From Ruminococcus sp. Phil15 (lineage in GTDB: Bacteria > Bacillota > Clostridia > Oscillospirales > Ruminococcaceae), in contig MSHC01000034.1 in assembly GCA_001940995.1 (NCBI GenBank), forward strand, positions 249,476-312,320: DNA of 62,845 bases. Direction: 5' to 3'. Positions within the stretch are counted from its first letter, which is position 1. The number at the start of each line of letters is the position of its first letter. Below, piece after piece: positions 17,712 through 26,152 of this stretch. The notes under the pieces are model-generated. The model searched no databases and was not told where the DNA came from. It saw nothing but the letters and a program-made list of their open reading frames with translations. A program made the position numbers and the translations under genes.

Positions 17712-18761
17712 TCACACTTTTTTCTGAAATGCTAGTCTTTTTTTATAAAAGAGCAAAAATATCATTATTATTAAACAAATTGACGAACTGAAATTGTTTA
17801 TATTGACAATTATTCGTGTATTATGTGATAACGTTTTCAAAATATCGGTACAATAATCTCCAAACAATACCTTGAATACAACGCCCGACAGTATGCTTAT
17901 GCCCAGCCTTATAAATAATGCAGTCCGGATATCTAAATTTTTCTGCGATATTCTTGTATTTTGCATCCATACACATATGCCGCCAAATGAGATAAGCGAC
18001 ACTATAACGGGGAGGTAGTATTGAGACGTTTTTGAGAGGGAGGACAAATATGTAACGTCAAAAAAAGAAAGTAACAGTGATGTCTGGACGCCACCGTTTT
18101 GTAATCCGAAAGCGTTAAGCATAACTTTAACTATCGTAGTAATAAAAGAGAATGCAATAATAATACTGCTCATTGAAAACAGTGAACGTGCCGCTGATTC
18201 AATTGAGTCTATTATAGAGTTATTGTTTGCGCTGCCTATCCGGTCGGGTATCTCTATTTTATTTATTCTGAACGCTCTGTTTAGTATAACTGCACTTATG
18301 ACGTTTGCAAGCAAAATTGAAAGGAATATACACACGCCTATCTCTTTGTTTTGGTAAACGCACAATCCTACCGCTCCTATTGTGAACGCAGGACCAGCCG
18401 AAAAGCAATATGACGCTATAACGGAGGCCTGTTTCCGCTGTAAAGCATTTTCCTTTACAAGTATTGAAAGCAGTTTTGCTCCAATAGGATAGCCAGCGGA
18501 GTTTGAAAGAATTATTATCGGCACGAGCTTTTTGTCTATTCCGATTATTTTTGCAAGTGGGGTGAATATAAATGATATCCAATCAAGAATTTGACTTTTT
18601 ATTATGTAATCTGACAGCACCATCATAATGAACAGCGATGGAATTATGACATTCAAACACCTTGAAATTGCGTCGGTAATAGCTTCAGATATTTCTGAGA
18701 TATAAATAAACGATGTTATTACAAGCGATAATACTGCTGTTGTTTTGAGTATGTTTTTCAT
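17712..18761 (-). CDS. YlbJ-like sporulation membrane protein (nucleoside-recognition family)
   Basis: The 349-residue protein has eight or more hydrophobic segments. Its motifs are SLFIMMVLSDYI, IILSNSAGYPIGAKLL and CFSAGPAFTIGAVG, the hallmark of YlbJ. B. subtilis YlbJ (SpoVV) is needed in the mother cell to move dipicolinic acid toward the forespore. At 349 residues it is somewhat shorter than that protein. It is divergent from yqfC-yqfD, which also belong to sporulation, supporting the call. AAGGAG is not clear; GGAGG lies upstream of the ATG. A spore role is inference. Confidence 0.75.
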   Translation of the reverse strand: MKNILKTTAVLSLVITSFIYISEISEAITDAISRCLNVIIPSLFIMMVLSDYIIKSQILDWISFIFTPLAKIIGIDKKLVPIIILSNSAGYPIGAKLLSILVKENALQRKQASVIASYCFSAGPAFTIGAVGLCVYQNKEIGVCIFLSILLANVISAVILNRAFRINKIEIPDRIGSANNNSIIDSIESAARSLFSMSSIIIAFSFITTIVKVMLNAFGLQNGGVQTSLLLSFFDVTYLSSLSKTSQYYLPVIVSLISFGGICVWMQNTRISQKNLDIRTALFIRLGISILSGVVFKVLFGDYCTDILKTLSHNTRIIVNINNFSSSICLIIMIFLLFYKKRLAFQKKV

Positions 18762-18838
18762 TTATGTCCTCCGAAAGTTTGTCTTTTAGAGTATATGCAG
18801 GGACAAATTCTAATATAATTTATCGGAGGGCGATTGCT

Positions 18839-19099
18839 TTGAGTAAATTATTGAATTTTGCAAAGGAAGTTACATACTACAATTCATACATAAGCATAAT
18901 TGATAATGATAAGGTGGTTGTAGATAACTGTAAATCTATCATAGAATGCAGTGACATAATGGTTAAGGTTTTGACCCGTGAATATGATGTAGAGATATGG
19001 GGAAATGGTCTTACTGTCACAAACTACACTAACACAAGCATTGAAATCAACGGATGCATTTCTAATGTCTCATTAGAAAAAAGGCGGGGTAGTATATGA
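18839..19099 (+). CDS. yqfC: Sporulation protein YqfC
   Basis: The product has 86 residues from TTG 18839; GGAGGG at 18825-18830 is eight bases upstream, whereas the upstream ATG 18764 has no ribosome site. The sequence has the YqfC pattern: an N-terminal helix, alternating strands (ISIIDNDKVVVDNCKSIIE) and DIMVKVLTREYDVEIWGNGL. YqfC is produced in the mother cell in B. subtilis. It overlaps yqfD by four bases (ATGA), the usual arrangement. Confidence 0.85.
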   Translation: MSKLLNFAKEVTYYNSYISIIDNDKVVVDNCKSIIECSDIMVKVLTREYDVEIWGNGLTVTNYTNTSIEINGCISNVSLEKRRGSI

Positions 19100-20259
19100 T
19101 ATTCAAAAAGCTTGGAATATGTGATATTAAGATTACAGGTGATGAAACACAGAGGCTGTTAAGCGCTCTTTTGGTCTCAAATATAAGTCTGTCTGATATT
19201 GAAATGTCAGGCGGTGTTATATACGGTAAGGTACTGAGCATATCTGTCAGGAAACTTAAAAAGCTATGCGCAGATTACAGTTGTGCGCTTGAAACATTGT
19301 CGGAGCATGGCATAATAACCGTTATCAAAAAATACGGAAAGCACTATGGAATATACTTTGGTATTCTTGTTTTGATACTTCTACTTAATTTTGTGTCTAA
19401 CCACATATTGCAGATTAAAATTGTAGGCGCAGACGCAGAAACAAGAGAACAGGTGTATGCCGTTTTGGAGGATATGGACATAGGCTTCGGCACATTTATT
19501 CCTGGCATTAGCTTCTATGAGGTTGAAACAGCGCTGACGCTTGATACCGATTGCATTGCCTGGGCCGGAATAAGAAGCCACGGCAGCACGCTTATCATAA
19601 ACATAAGCCAGACAAAGCAGATGCCTGAAATGACTGAAAAACGTGTTCCGGCAAATATTATTTCTACGAAAAACGCTGTCATAACGGGTGCGCAGGTTTA
19701 CAGCGGAAGCCTTAGCGTTATGGTAGGCGACGCAGTTGCAAAAGGACAAATTCTCGTCAGCGGAGAGTATAAGGATATCCATGACAATTTCTGTTATAGA
19801 TACGCCCAGGCCAGCGTTACAGGAACATACAGCGAAACGGCTCAGTTTTCGCAGAAGCTTTGTGATATTGAAAAGGTTGTAACGCCAAACGTGATGACAG
19901 AAAAACGGTTAAGCCTTTTTGATGCTGAAATCTCTTTCGATGACCACATTAACGGAAGATATATAGAGAACAAAAGCACAACATATTTTTCGTTCCTAGG
20001 ACTTGAATTACCTGTTGGCATAACGCACATAACTTATGACGAGTACGATTACATCGAGAGTGTGCAGTCTTATGAACAAGCAAGAGTGAAGTTATATGAG
20101 GATATTGAGCGGTATGAGGAGAATTTCCTGTCGGAATGTAAAATACTTGACAAGGAAGTCCGTGTGAATAAAACAAGCGACGGACTTGATGCTACTGTCT
20201 ATTATGTGATAAACGGAGAAATAGGAGAAACTCAAACTATTTTGGCTAAAAAAGATTAA
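19096..20259 (+). CDS. yqfD: Sporulation protein YqfD
   Basis: The 387-residue protein has a soluble N-terminal part (to about 88), one membrane helix (GIYFGILVLILLLNFVSN, about 90-108) and a long extracytoplasmic part, with the YqfD signature (GFGTFIPGISFYEVE, DCIAWAGIRSHGSTLIINI). It overlaps yqfC by four bases, so the two are translated together. Its exact role is unknown; family members are transcribed under sporulation sigma factors. A YlbJ-like gene lies divergently next door. Confidence 0.9.
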   Translation: MIFKKLGICDIKITGDETQRLLSALLVSNISLSDIEMSGGVIYGKVLSISVRKLKKLCADYSCALETLSEHGIITVIKKYGKHYGIYFGILVLILLLNFVSNHILQIKIVGADAETREQVYAVLEDMDIGFGTFIPGISFYEVETALTLDTDCIAWAGIRSHGSTLIINISQTKQMPEMTEKRVPANIISTKNAVITGAQVYSGSLSVMVGDAVAKGQILVSGEYKDIHDNFCYRYAQASVTGTYSETAQFSQKLCDIEKVVTPNVMTEKRLSLFDAEISFDDHINGRYIENKSTTYFSFLGLELPVGITHITYDEYDYIESVQSYEQARVKLYEDIERYEENFLSECKILDKEVRVNKTSDGLDATVYYVINGEIGETQTILAKKD

Positions 20260-20351
20260 AAAACACTTTAAATTTACGAAGTATTATGATATAATATACT
20301 TTGGGACAGTGCGTAATCTGTCTTAGTTTGTATTTGATAATCGGTGAGTTA

Positions 20352-21323
20352 ATGGCAGAAAGAATTGTAAATGTCGAGCGTTCCGAGCTTGTTTCAAATT
20401 TGTTCGGAAGCTATGATGAGAATATCAGAATTATTGAAAAGCAGTATGACGTTTCGATTGTGAACCGTGACGGGGATATTAAAATCACGGGCGAGGAAGA
20501 AGGCGCATACAATGCTGCGCAGGCGGTAGAATCGCTTTTGTTTATAGCCGCAAAGGGAGAGCAAATAACCGAGCAGAATGTGCGATACGTCATTTCTATG
20601 GTTGCCGACGGTTCACAGGATGAGGTCAGGACGCTCAGCGACGACGGTATTTGCGTTACAATGAGCGGTAAGATTATTAAGCCCAAAACTTTAGGTCAGA
20701 AGCAGTATATTCAGGCTATCAAGGATAATACAATAGTAATCGGCGTAGGCCCAGCCGGCACAGGAAAGACCTACCTTGCTGTCGCAATGGCGGTAAAGGC
20801 ATTCAGGGCGCACGAGGTCAACAAGATTATCCTTACAAGACCTGCTGTTGAAGCCGGCGAAAAGCTTGGGTTTTTGCCCGGCGATTTGCAGGACAAAGTT
20901 GACCCTTATCTCAGACCGCTTTATGATGCGCTGTTTGATATGTTAGGACCTGAGGCGTTTGCAAGACAGCAGGAGAGAGGCTGTATCGAGGTCGCACCGC
21001 TTGCTTATATGCGAGGAAGGACGCTTGACGACGCATTTATAATCCTTGACGAGGCGCAGAATACTACGCCTGAACAGATGAAAATGTTCCTGACACGTCT
21101 TGGCTTTAACAGTAAAATTGTCATTACAGGTGATATCACGCAGATTGACCTGCCTGACAAGAGAAAATCCGGTCTTATCGAGGCGGTACGAGTCCTAAAG
21201 AATGTCGAGGATATTTCAATCAGACGTTTTTCCGAAAAGGACGTAGTAAGGCATAAGCTTGTTCAAGACATTATTAAGGCATACGAAAAATTCAGAGAAG
21301 AAGGTAAAAGACACAATGGGTAA
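20352..21323 (+). CDS. phoH: PhoH family ATPase (PhoH/PhoL)
   Basis: The 323-residue protein has an N-terminal KH-like part and a P-loop ATPase/helicase core, with the Walker A GPAGTGKTYLA and Walker B FIILDEAQN. It also has RPAVEAGEKLGFLPG and VITGDITQIDLP, all diagnostic. Homologues are RNA-associated and occur next to ybeY, as here. The start at 20352 has only GGTGA close upstream; an in-frame ATG at 20301 would add a hydrophobic N-terminus unlike the family. A TATAAT at 20290-20295 suggests a local promoter. It overlaps ybeY by eight bases. Confidence 0.92.
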   Translation: MAERIVNVERSELVSNLFGSYDENIRIIEKQYDVSIVNRDGDIKITGEEEGAYNAAQAVESLLFIAAKGEQITEQNVRYVISMVADGSQDEVRTLSDDGICVTMSGKIIKPKTLGQKQYIQAIKDNTIVIGVGPAGTGKTYLAVAMAVKAFRAHEVNKIILTRPAVEAGEKLGFLPGDLQDKVDPYLRPLYDALFDMLGPEAFARQQERGCIEVAPLAYMRGRTLDDAFIILDEAQNTTPEQMKMFLTRLGFNSKIVITGDITQIDLPDKRKSGLIEAVRVLKNVEDISIRRFSEKDVVRHKLVQDIIKAYEKFREEGKRHNG

Positions 21324-21828
21324 GGTAAAGGTTTTAATATCAAACAATCAGGATTGCGTAAAGGTTCCGACAGGCATCAGACTCCTTATCAGAAAGTGCT
21401 GTCATGCTGTACTTACTTATGAAAGCTTTGAGGGCGATGCCGAGGTCAGCGTGTCTTTCGTTGACAATAAACAAATTCACGAGCTTAATATGCAGTACAG
21501 AAACGTAGACAGACCGACTGACGTTCTGTCGTTTCCGCTTGGCGAGGACGGCGTTTATGACCTTAATAATGAAACGGGCTGTTATGTGATTGGAGATATT
21601 GTAATTTCTCTTGAAACAGCACTCAGGCAGTCTGTAATATACGGACACTCCCTTGAACGTGAAATAGGATTTTTGACGGTTCATTCGATGCTTCATCTAT
21701 TGGGTTATGACCACGAAACAAGCAAGCTTGATGAACGTATAATGAGAGAAAAGGAAGAAGCTATCCTTTCTCAGCTTGGCGTTTCAAGAGATACGAGCTT
21801 TAACACAAACACAGAGGATAATGAGTAG
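21316..21828 (+). CDS. ybeY: Endoribonuclease YbeY (rRNA maturation)
   Basis: The product has 170 residues from ATG 21316, inside the end of phoH, with AAGAAGG upstream. The zinc site HSMLHLLGYDHE gives the three histidines of the family, and NKQIHELNMQYRNVDRPTDVLSFP is the conserved substrate-side block. YbeY acts in 16S rRNA 3'-end processing and ribosome quality control. The overlap with phoH and the following era gene form the classical translation/RNA cluster. Confidence 0.95.
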   Translation: MGKVKVLISNNQDCVKVPTGIRLLIRKCCHAVLTYESFEGDAEVSVSFVDNKQIHELNMQYRNVDRPTDVLSFPLGEDGVYDLNNETGCYVIGDIVISLETALRQSVIYGHSLEREIGFLTVHSMLHLLGYDHETSKLDERIMREKEEAILSQLGVSRDTSFNTNTEDNE

Positions 21829-21861
21829 GAAAGTAAAACTTGAAAGGAAAAGACGTATAGT

Positions 21862-22770
21862 ATGTCGCAATCAAAAAATGCATTTGTAACAATAGTAGGC
21901 AGGGCGAACGTGGGAAAATCATCGCTTCTTAACGTCCTTGTAGGCGAAAGAATTGCCGCCGTCAGCAGTAAGCCGCAGACGACAAGAACTAAAATCACAG
22001 GCGTTCTTACGCAAGGGGAAACTCAGTATGTGTTTATGGACACGCCCGGTATGCACAAGCCTAAGAACAAGCTTTCTGACCATATGGTAAAGACTGTTGC
22101 AGATGCTGTGTCAGACGGTGAAATTATCATACTTGTCGTAGACGCTACAAAGAAAATTTCTGAGAACGAGCAAAATCTTATCAAGAGCTTTAAGTCGTCA
22201 AGAATGAAAACAATTTTACTTCTTAATAAGATCGACCTAGTTGAGGACAAGTCTAAAATTATCTCAAAGATTTCCGAGTATACTGAGCTTTACCGCTTTG
22301 ATGAGGTCTTGCCTGTCAGCGTTATCGAAAAAGACGGAATAGATACGCTTATGGAAATCCTTAGGAAATATGCAGCCGATGGGCCGCACTTTTTCCCTGA
22401 CGATGCAATTACCGACCAGCCCGAAAAGGTGATTATGGCTGAGATAATCAGGGAGAAGGCTCTCAGAAACCTAAATGAAGAAGTGCCTCACGGAATAGCA
22501 GTTACAATCGAATCGCTCAAAGAGCGTGACAATATAAACGGAGATGGCATACTCGATATTACAGCAACAATCTTCTGTGAAAGAGATTCTCATAAGGGAA
22601 TTGTAATCGGCAAGGGCGGTGCGATGCTCAAGAAAATCGGCTCTGACGCAAGAGATGAGCTTGAAAGGTTCTTTCAGATTAAGGTCAATCTCCAGTGTTG
22701 GGTGAAAGTCAAGGAGGGCTGGAGAAACAGAGAGGGAATAATCCGTAATTTTGGTCTTTCGGATAAATAG
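21862..22770 (+). CDS. era: GTPase Era
   Basis: Era binds 16S rRNA during small-subunit assembly. The 302-residue product has G1 GRANVGKS (13-20), the effector SKPQTTR, G3 DTPG (60-63), G4 NKID and a C-terminal KH domain with GKGGAMLKKIG. Length is standard. GAAAGGA lies upstream of the start. Order ybeY-era-yqzL-recO is the usual Firmicutes one. Confidence 0.97.
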   Translation: MSQSKNAFVTIVGRANVGKSSLLNVLVGERIAAVSSKPQTTRTKITGVLTQGETQYVFMDTPGMHKPKNKLSDHMVKTVADAVSDGEIIILVVDATKKISENEQNLIKSFKSSRMKTILLLNKIDLVEDKSKIISKISEYTELYRFDEVLPVSVIEKDGIDTLMEILRKYAADGPHFFPDDAITDQPEKVIMAEIIREKALRNLNEEVPHGIAVTIESLKERDNINGDGILDITATIFCERDSHKGIVIGKGGAMLKKIGSDARDELERFFQIKVNLQCWVKVKEGWRNREGIIRNFGLSDK

Positions 22771-22810
22771 CGCCGTACTTGCAGATACTATCTGCAAGAG
22801 GTGATTTATT

Positions 22811-22930
22811 ATGGAAGATAAATTCTGGGATATGTTTTATAAGTCCGGCAAAATATCGGATTACTTAAATTACAGTAGGCATAAGGCGGTGAATGACGTT
22901 GCAAACGGTGACGGGAGTGATATTGCGTGA
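22811..22930 (+). CDS. yqzL: YqzL-like small protein between era and recO
   Basis: This 39-codon frame begins MEDKFWDMFYKSGKISDYLNY. The W-x2-F-x-x-[ST]-G-x-I-x-x-Y-L pattern and the place between era and recO match the small YqzL family of Firmicutes. GCAAGAGGTG lies upstream of the ATG. Its end overlaps the recO start by 38 bases in another frame, so translation may be coupled. Function unknown; it is often missed because of its size. Confidence 0.75.
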   Translation: MEDKFWDMFYKSGKISDYLNYSRHKAVNDVANGDGSDIA

Positions 22931-23645
22931 AAGACAGATGGGCGAAAGCGACAGGATTATTACTGTTCTGACCCGTGAAATAGGTCTTATCGAGGTTACT
23001 GCGAAAGGGTCTATGAAAATAACAAGCAAAACCGCAAGCTCCGTACAGCTTTTTATGTATTCAAAGCTTTGTGTAAACCCGTCGAGAAATAGGTATTATC
23101 TTAACAGCGCCGAGCCTATAAATACGTTTTATAATGTAAGACTCGATGTTGAGAAATATACGCTTGCCTGCTATTTTTCCGAGCTTATTCAGTTTTCAAT
23201 CCTTCCGGGTCAGCCTTGTGATATTATTACAAGATTGCTTCTCAATACGCTGTACTTTCTTGACAACGGCAGGGTTGAGCATAGAATGCTAAAGCCGATT
23301 TTTGAGCTAAGGTTTCTCTGTGAAATCGGGCATCTTCCTGCGCTTCTTGGCTGTAATGTATGCAATATATATGAAGCAGACCCTATGTATTTTAATCTAT
23401 ATGACGGAAAGCTTACCTGTGGCGATTGCAGCAAGGTAGGGGAGATAACCAATATTATAAGATTGTCCCCTAAAATCCTTGACGCAATACGATATATTTC
23501 GCTTATCGATTATAAGGATTTGTATAAGATTAAGCTGTCCGTCCCCGACAGACAGGAGCTTTCTCAGATTACCGAAGATTATGTAAGGGCACAGCTTGGC
23601 AAAAGCTTTAAAACGCTTGAATTTTATAAATCAATTTTAAGTTAA
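22893..23645 (+). CDS. recO: DNA repair protein RecO
   Basis: RecO loads RecA onto SSB-coated gaps. The 250 residues show the N-terminal OB fold (VTGVILRERQMGESDRIITVLTRE), a helical middle and a zinc site (CNVC and CGDC, about 152-176). The start at 22893 has AAGG six bases upstream and lies within yqzL. recO is followed by mutS2 after ten bases. Confidence 0.93.
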   Translation: MTLQTVTGVILRERQMGESDRIITVLTREIGLIEVTAKGSMKITSKTASSVQLFMYSKLCVNPSRNRYYLNSAEPINTFYNVRLDVEKYTLACYFSELIQFSILPGQPCDIITRLLLNTLYFLDNGRVEHRMLKPIFELRFLCEIGHLPALLGCNVCNIYEADPMYFNLYDGKLTCGDCSKVGEITNIIRLSPKILDAIRYISLIDYKDLYKIKLSVPDRQELSQITEDYVRAQLGKSFKTLEFYKSILS

Positions 23646-23655
23646 AGGAACAGTA

Positions 23656-26046
23656 ATGGAAAAATATTTTAAAACACTCGAATTACATAAAATTTTAGAG
23701 CTGCTCTCAAATGAGTGTTCTAATGCTGCCGCTAAGAATTTAGCTAAAAGCATTATCCCTCAGACCGACCCTGTCGAGGTTAGAAATGAAGTTGAGAAAA
23801 CGTCTGATGCATTAGAACTTTCTGTAAAGTTTGGAACTCCGCTTTTCTATCCGTTTATCAATATCACGCCTCTGGCTGAAAGAGCATCTTCGGGAGCTGT
23901 TCTCGGACTTTCAGAGCTTATTGAAATAAGAAAAATGCTGCACCAGATTTCTGAGCTTGTCAAATGGTATAATCATAGCGAGAACACAAAGAGCAGTCTT
24001 GACTATCTTTTTGAATGTCTTTTCCCGAACGATTATCTTATGAGGAGGCTTGACAGCTCCATCATAAATGAGGAGGAGCTTGCTGACGAGGCAAGCCCCG
24101 AGCTTGCTTCTATAAGGAAAAAGATTATCCGTGCAGGCGCTAAAATCAAAGACACCTTAGAGTCTATGATAAAGTCGCAGGACACTAAAAAGTATTTGCA
24201 GGAAACAAGGGTTACAATGCGTGACGGAAGATATGTTCTTCCGGTAAAAACCGAGCATAAGGGCGCTGTAAACGGTCTTGTACATGATACATCTTCAACA
24301 GGCGCTACGCTTTTTATTGAGCCTATATCAGTTGTTGAAGCAAATAATGATATCAGAATACTCAAAGTTCAGGAGCAGGAAGAAATACACCGCATTATGA
24401 CAGAGCTTTCAAAGCAGTGCGCAGATTTCAAGGAGCAGCTTGTTTCCGGCTTTAACGCGTCTGTAATGCTAAGCCTTTATTTTGCCAAAGCAAATTTAGC
24501 AGCTAAAATGAGAGCGTCCTGCCCTGAAATTTCAGATGACGGCATAATCCTGCTCAAAAAAGCAAGGCACCCTCTTATCGCAAAGGATAAGGTCGTGCCG
24601 ATTGATATTGAGCTTGGACAAAGCTTCTCAACGCTCATTATAACAGGACCTAATACAGGCGGTAAAACCGTAATTCTCAAAACGGTAGGTCTTCTCACGG
24701 CAATGACAATGTGCGGCTTGCTTATTCCTGTTGCTGACGGTTCTAAGATTTCTGTTTTTGGCAAGATACTTGTCGATATCGGAGATAACCAGTCAATAGA
24801 AGAAAGCCTTTCTACATTCTCGTCACATATGAACAGGGTAGTAGAAATTCTTTCAACCGCCGACTGGGATAGCCTTGTTTTGCTCGATGAGCTTGGCTCC
24901 GGCACAGACCCTGTCGAGGGTGCGGCACTTGCTGTTTCTATAATAGAAAAGCTTAAAAAGCAGGGCGCTAAGATCATCTGTACTACGCACTATCAGGAGC
25001 TTAAACTGTTTGCGCTTGATACGGAGGACGTCGAAAATGCGTCCTGTGAGTTTGATGTAAACACGTTAAGACCGACATATAGGCTCATTGTAGGCTCGCC
25101 CGGTAAGTCGAACGCATTTGAGATCTCCCGTCAGCTTGGTTTGTCGGACAGTATTATTTCCGACGCACAAAATTTATTGTCAGGTGAAAACAGACGCTTT
25201 GAGGAAATATTGGAAAGCCTTGAAAAGTCAAGAATTGAGCTTGACGCTTTAAGGGCAGAAGCTAAGAATGCACAGCTTGAAGCCAAACAGATAAGGGACG
25301 AGCTTGATGCGGAGAGGGAAGAATTCAACAAGCAAAAGGAAAAAGAGCTTGAAATAGCAAGACGAGAGGCAAATGCAATCGTTAAGCGTGTAACAAAACA
25401 GTCTGAACAGCTTATTGACGAGCTCGACGAGATCCGCAAGCAAAAGGAAAAGAGCAATTTCTCACAGCTTGCTATTGACGCAAAGCATCAGAGTAAATCT
25501 ACACTCAATAAGCTTTACAACGAGGCAAATCCTGTAACTCAGTCGAATGAGCATTATGTTCTTCCAAGACCTTTAAAAAAGGGAGATAATGTCCTGATTG
25601 CCGATATGAATAAGAAGGGTATCGTTGTCGCACCGCCTGATGAAAGCGGAAATTGCTTTATCCAGGCAGGCATTATGAAAACAAAAATCCACGTTTCCAA
25701 GCTTCGATTGGTAGAAAAAGAAGCCGCAAATAAACTGCCCCAGAAAAAGCAACCGACAGGCAGAGTCACAAGTAAGGGCGTTGAAAGCCGTATGACAAGA
25801 CGTCCTCAGCTTGAAATTGATATCAGAGGATATGCTTCAGACGACGGAGTATATGAGGTTGATAATTTTCTCGACCAGGCAGTATTGTCCGGCGCAGGCG
25901 TTGTAACTATAATCCATGGAAAGGGGACAGGCGTTCTGAAAAATTCTGTCAGAATGCATCTGAAACGTCATCCGTACGTCGCTAGCTTCCGCAAGGGTCT
26001 TTACGGCGAGGGCGAGGACGGAGTTACAATAGTTGAATTAAAGTAA
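23656..26046 (+). CDS. mutS2: MutS2 ATPase/endonuclease
   Basis: The 796-residue product has the MutS core and clamp, an ATPase with Walker A GPNTGGKT (about 331-338), Walker B LVLLDELGSGTDP, a long coiled coil (about 510-610) and a C-terminal Smr nuclease domain (about 720-796, LEIDIRGY and IIHGKGTGVL). It lacks the mismatch-recognition domain of MutS. Family roles include limiting recombination and rescuing collided ribosomes. It ends the era-recO-mutS2 run, followed by a strong terminator. Confidence 0.96.
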   Translation: MEKYFKTLELHKILELLSNECSNAAAKNLAKSIIPQTDPVEVRNEVEKTSDALELSVKFGTPLFYPFINITPLAERASSGAVLGLSELIEIRKMLHQISELVKWYNHSENTKSSLDYLFECLFPNDYLMRRLDSSIINEEELADEASPELASIRKKIIRAGAKIKDTLESMIKSQDTKKYLQETRVTMRDGRYVLPVKTEHKGAVNGLVHDTSSTGATLFIEPISVVEANNDIRILKVQEQEEIHRIMTELSKQCADFKEQLVSGFNASVMLSLYFAKANLAAKMRASCPEISDDGIILLKKARHPLIAKDKVVPIDIELGQSFSTLIITGPNTGGKTVILKTVGLLTAMTMCGLLIPVADGSKISVFGKILVDIGDNQSIEESLSTFSSHMNRVVEILSTADWDSLVLLDELGSGTDPVEGAALAVSIIEKLKKQGAKIICTTHYQELKLFALDTEDVENASCEFDVNTLRPTYRLIVGSPGKSNAFEISRQLGLSDSIISDAQNLLSGENRRFEEILESLEKSRIELDALRAEAKNAQLEAKQIRDELDAEREEFNKQKEKELEIARREANAIVKRVTKQSEQLIDELDEIRKQKEKSNFSQLAIDAKHQSKSTLNKLYNEANPVTQSNEHYVLPRPLKKGDNVLIADMNKKGIVVAPPDESGNCFIQAGIMKTKIHVSKLRLVEKEAANKLPQKKQPTGRVTSKGVESRMTRRPQLEIDIRGYASDDGVYEVDNFLDQAVLSGAGVVTIIHGKGTGVLKNSVRMHLKRHPYVASFRKGLYGEGEDGVTIVELK

Positions 26047-26050
26047 TTTT

Positions 26051-26080
26051 GAGCAGGATGAATTATCCTGCTCTTTTTTT
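26051..26080 (+). terminator. Terminator after mutS2
   Basis: gagcaggat/atcctgctc forms a nine-pair stem with a short loop, followed by seven T. Confidence 0.9.
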
Positions 26081-26152
26081 GTTGAAATGTTAAGAATTAT
26101 GTGATATAATAACTAAAAAACCGATGTAACTTTTGTAGAGAGGACAACAAAA

